Source: Flavicella marina (GTDB lineage: Bacteria > Bacteroidota > Bacteroidia > Flavobacteriales > Flavobacteriaceae). From it: 64,000 nt of DNA. Every line of letters starts with the position of its first letter. The stretch's first letter is position 1. Below the pieces are notes generated by a model. That model saw only the letters and a list, made by a program, of their open reading frames with translations. It had not been told where the DNA came from and ran no database searches. Of this stretch, positions 63,139-64,000 are shown one piece after another. The position numbers were made by a program, and so were the translations under genes. The DNA is taken from assembly GCF_009193215.1 (NCBI RefSeq), contig NZ_VYVA01000002.1, forward strand, positions 62,001-126,000. The letters are read 5' to 3'.

Positions 63139-63435
63139 ATGTCGAAGCGTCAAAAAGAATATTTGTCTGTAAAAGATTTGATGGGAAGTTTTATCAAAGA
63201 AAACAACTTGTCAAAAGGCATGCAAAAGATAACGATTAAAGAAAACTGGAATTCTTTGATGGGGAATGGAGTCGCGAGTTATACAGAAAAAGTAGAACTC
63301 AGAAATGGTACTTTATATGTAAAGTTGAGTTCTTCTGTGTTACGACAAGAGCTTGATTATGGAAAAGATAAAATTAAAGAGATGATGAATGATGCTTTGG
63401 GAGGTGAAGAAATAAAAAAAGTAATGTTATTATAA
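63139..63435 (+). CDS. DUF721 (DciA-like) protein, 98 aa
   Basis: The sequence has the short DUF721 pattern: VKDLMGSFIKENNLSKGMQKITIKENW, then LRNGTLYVKLSSSVLRQELDYGKDKI. DUF721 proteins include DciA, a helicase loader for the replicative helicase in most bacteria, and this small form is the single-domain type. The position right after recF (14 bp) and co-directional supports a replication role. A strong palindromic terminator follows. Confidence 0.85.
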   Translation: MSKRQKEYLSVKDLMGSFIKENNLSKGMQKITIKENWNSLMGNGVASYTEKVELRNGTLYVKLSSSVLRQELDYGKDKIKEMMNDALGGEEIKKVMLL

Positions 63436-63437
63436 AT

Positions 63438-63471
63438 AAAAAGACCAACTAAAATTTTAGTTGGTCTTTTT
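63438..63471. terminator. Bidirectional terminator after the recF operon
   Basis: A perfect 34-bp palindrome (AAAAAGACCAACTAAAA and its complement) with T tracts on both sides. It begins 2 bp after the DUF721 stop and faces the minus-strand mini-gene from 22 bp away. Confidence 0.92.
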
Positions 63472-63492
63472 TTATAGGATGTCTTCTAAATA

Positions 63493-63642
63493 TTAAGCTA
63501 ATAATATTTTAGCGTCTTTAGTATCGTGAATATTTAATATTTTCAACGATTTAGTTACTTCAACTTTAGTTTCTTGCTCTTTATTTGAGTTAGATGTCAA
63601 GGCAAATAATGCGATTACTGATAAAAAAATAAATACTTTCAT
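63493..63642 (-). CDS. Secreted mini-protein, 49 aa
   Basis: The ATG at 63642 opens a short frame with a signal-peptide-like N-terminus (KVFIFLSVIALFALTSNS), then a charged tail (NKEQETKVEVTKSLKILNIHD) ending ILLA. It is flanked by two good terminators (63438-63471 and 63728-63758), so a separate transcription unit exists here. I know no family. It could also be a short untranslated transcript with chance coding. Confidence 0.5.
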   Translation of the reverse strand: MKVFIFLSVIALFALTSNSNKEQETKVEVTKSLKILNIHDTKDAKILLA

Positions 63643-63727
63643 TTCTGTTTTAATTTTTACACTGCAAAAATAGATACGATATCAGAATTTAAAGTTATGT
63701 CAATGTTAAGAAAAGGTTGTTAAAAAT

Positions 63728-63758
63728 AAAAGCGCTGTCTTTTTCAAGAAGCGCTTTT
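63728..63758 (-). terminator. Intrinsic terminator of hemH
   Basis: A stem (AAAAGCGC with GCGCTTTT) and an inner TCTT/AAGA pair form the hairpin, followed on the minus strand by TTTTATTTTTA. It begins 19 bp past the hemH stop codon. Confidence 0.82.
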
Positions 63759-63776
63759 AAAAATACTATTTAGAAA

Positions 63777-64000
63777 TTAGTTTTTCCAGTTGTTTATCCA
63801 GTCAACCATAACATCAACCCAATCATCATTGTCATTTAAACAAGGGATATGTTTGTAGGATTCACCACCACCTTCTTTAAATTGTTCTTTACCTTCCATA
63901 GCGATTTCTTCTAAGGTTTCTAAGCAATCAGAAACAAATGCCGGTGTTATAACCGCCAATTTCTTTTTCCCTTCTTCTTGAGGAAGTCTTTCGAATTCAA
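63777..64000 (-). CDS. hemH: Ferrochelatase, 3' part, partial at the window edge
   Basis: The frame runs off the right edge; about 74 C-terminal residues are visible. They include LPQEEGKKKLAVITPAFVSD and CLETLEEIAMEGKEQFKEGG, the strongly conserved HemH segment in which the Glu residues and the following G-G-E lie at the active site. The end is CLNDNDDWVDVMVDWINNW. HemH inserts iron into protoporphyrin IX as the last step of haem synthesis. The start lies outside the window. Confidence 0.9.
   Translation of the reverse strand, partial: EFERLPQEEGKKKLAVITPAFVSDCLETLEEIAMEGKEQFKEGGGESYKHIPCLNDNDDWVDVMVDWINNWKN

Noticed and set aside
1-64000. CRISPR arrays, insertion sequences, prophage, tRNA or rRNA genes
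   Set aside because: Scanning by eye found no regularly spaced repeats, transposase or integrase frames, phage genes or cloverleaf-like sequences. Short tRNA genes could be missed by eye, and a tRNAscan run would settle it.

Overview
The window is a 64 kb piece of chromosome that looks like a marine-type Flavobacteriaceae (Bacteroidetes). The evidence is the AT-rich sequence, A-rich leaders instead of strong Shine-Dalgarno sites, promoters of the TTTG-N19-TAnnTTTG type, a T9SS C-terminal sorting domain, a PID-CTERM mini-protein, a CarH/crtI/crtB/crtZ/crtY carotenoid cluster, and a 6S-Flavo RNA between zapA and rny. I see no tRNA, rRNA, CRISPR array, insertion sequence, prophage or integrase. 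The window is almost entirely housekeeping and family-typical accessory genes, and genus cannot be decided from the sequence alone.

Layout. 0.1-6.1 kb (minus): unknown secreted proteins, a DUF2721 membrane protein, a DUF4380-like secreted protein, a small lipoprotein and a large T9SS-exported beta-helix protein. 6.4-17.5 kb (minus): purL, a class C beta-lactamase-fold hydrolase, a YbjQ / mini membrane protein / sulfatase / DUF302 lipoprotein group, TerC, a lipoprotein and purB. 17.8-25.0 kb (plus): parE, a PhyH-type dioxygenase, a DASS transporter and parC. 25.1-30.4 kb (plus): a CarH-like B12 photoreceptor regulator followed by a zeaxanthin operon (crtI, crtB, an unknown gene, crtZ, crtY, an SRPBCC protein). 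30.5-33.8 kb (plus): a GH1 glycosidase, a DUF4421 protein and an esterase.

33.8-42.1 kb: nth, bcp, a TonB-dependent receptor and an M23 peptidase, then the coiled-coil gene, zapA, 6S RNA and rny, and a PID-CTERM mini-protein. 42.3-50.1 kb (minus): a Cys-rich mini-protein, a glycosyltransferase and an ECF sigma factor, then a fatty-acid beta-oxidation operon fadN-fadA-fadE headed by a MarR regulator. 50.2-53.8 kb (plus): a Nat-type ABC exporter and a sigma54-type response regulator. 53.8-61.9 kb (minus): a long co-directional run of TPR protein, ribH, a 97-aa membrane protein, mutL, two rhomboids, an EEP-family protein, a geranylgeranyl-reductase-like flavoprotein and rluF. 62.0-64.0 kb: recF and a DUF721 gene (plus), then a mini secreted protein and the 3' end of hemH (minus).

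No unambiguously new system is present. The best leads are (i) the CarH-like regulator, which keeps the W-x9-EH and E-x-H cobalamin signatures, next to the carotenoid operon, with similar TTGTTTAA-type repeats upstream of both; (ii) the 6S-Flavo RNA; (iii) an endonuclease III with only one cysteine, so no Fe-S cluster; (iv) a MutL whose endonuclease and zinc motifs are all degenerate; (v) a short terminator-like hairpin present as near-identical copies 38 kb apart; and (vi) several mini-proteins of 44-61 aa.
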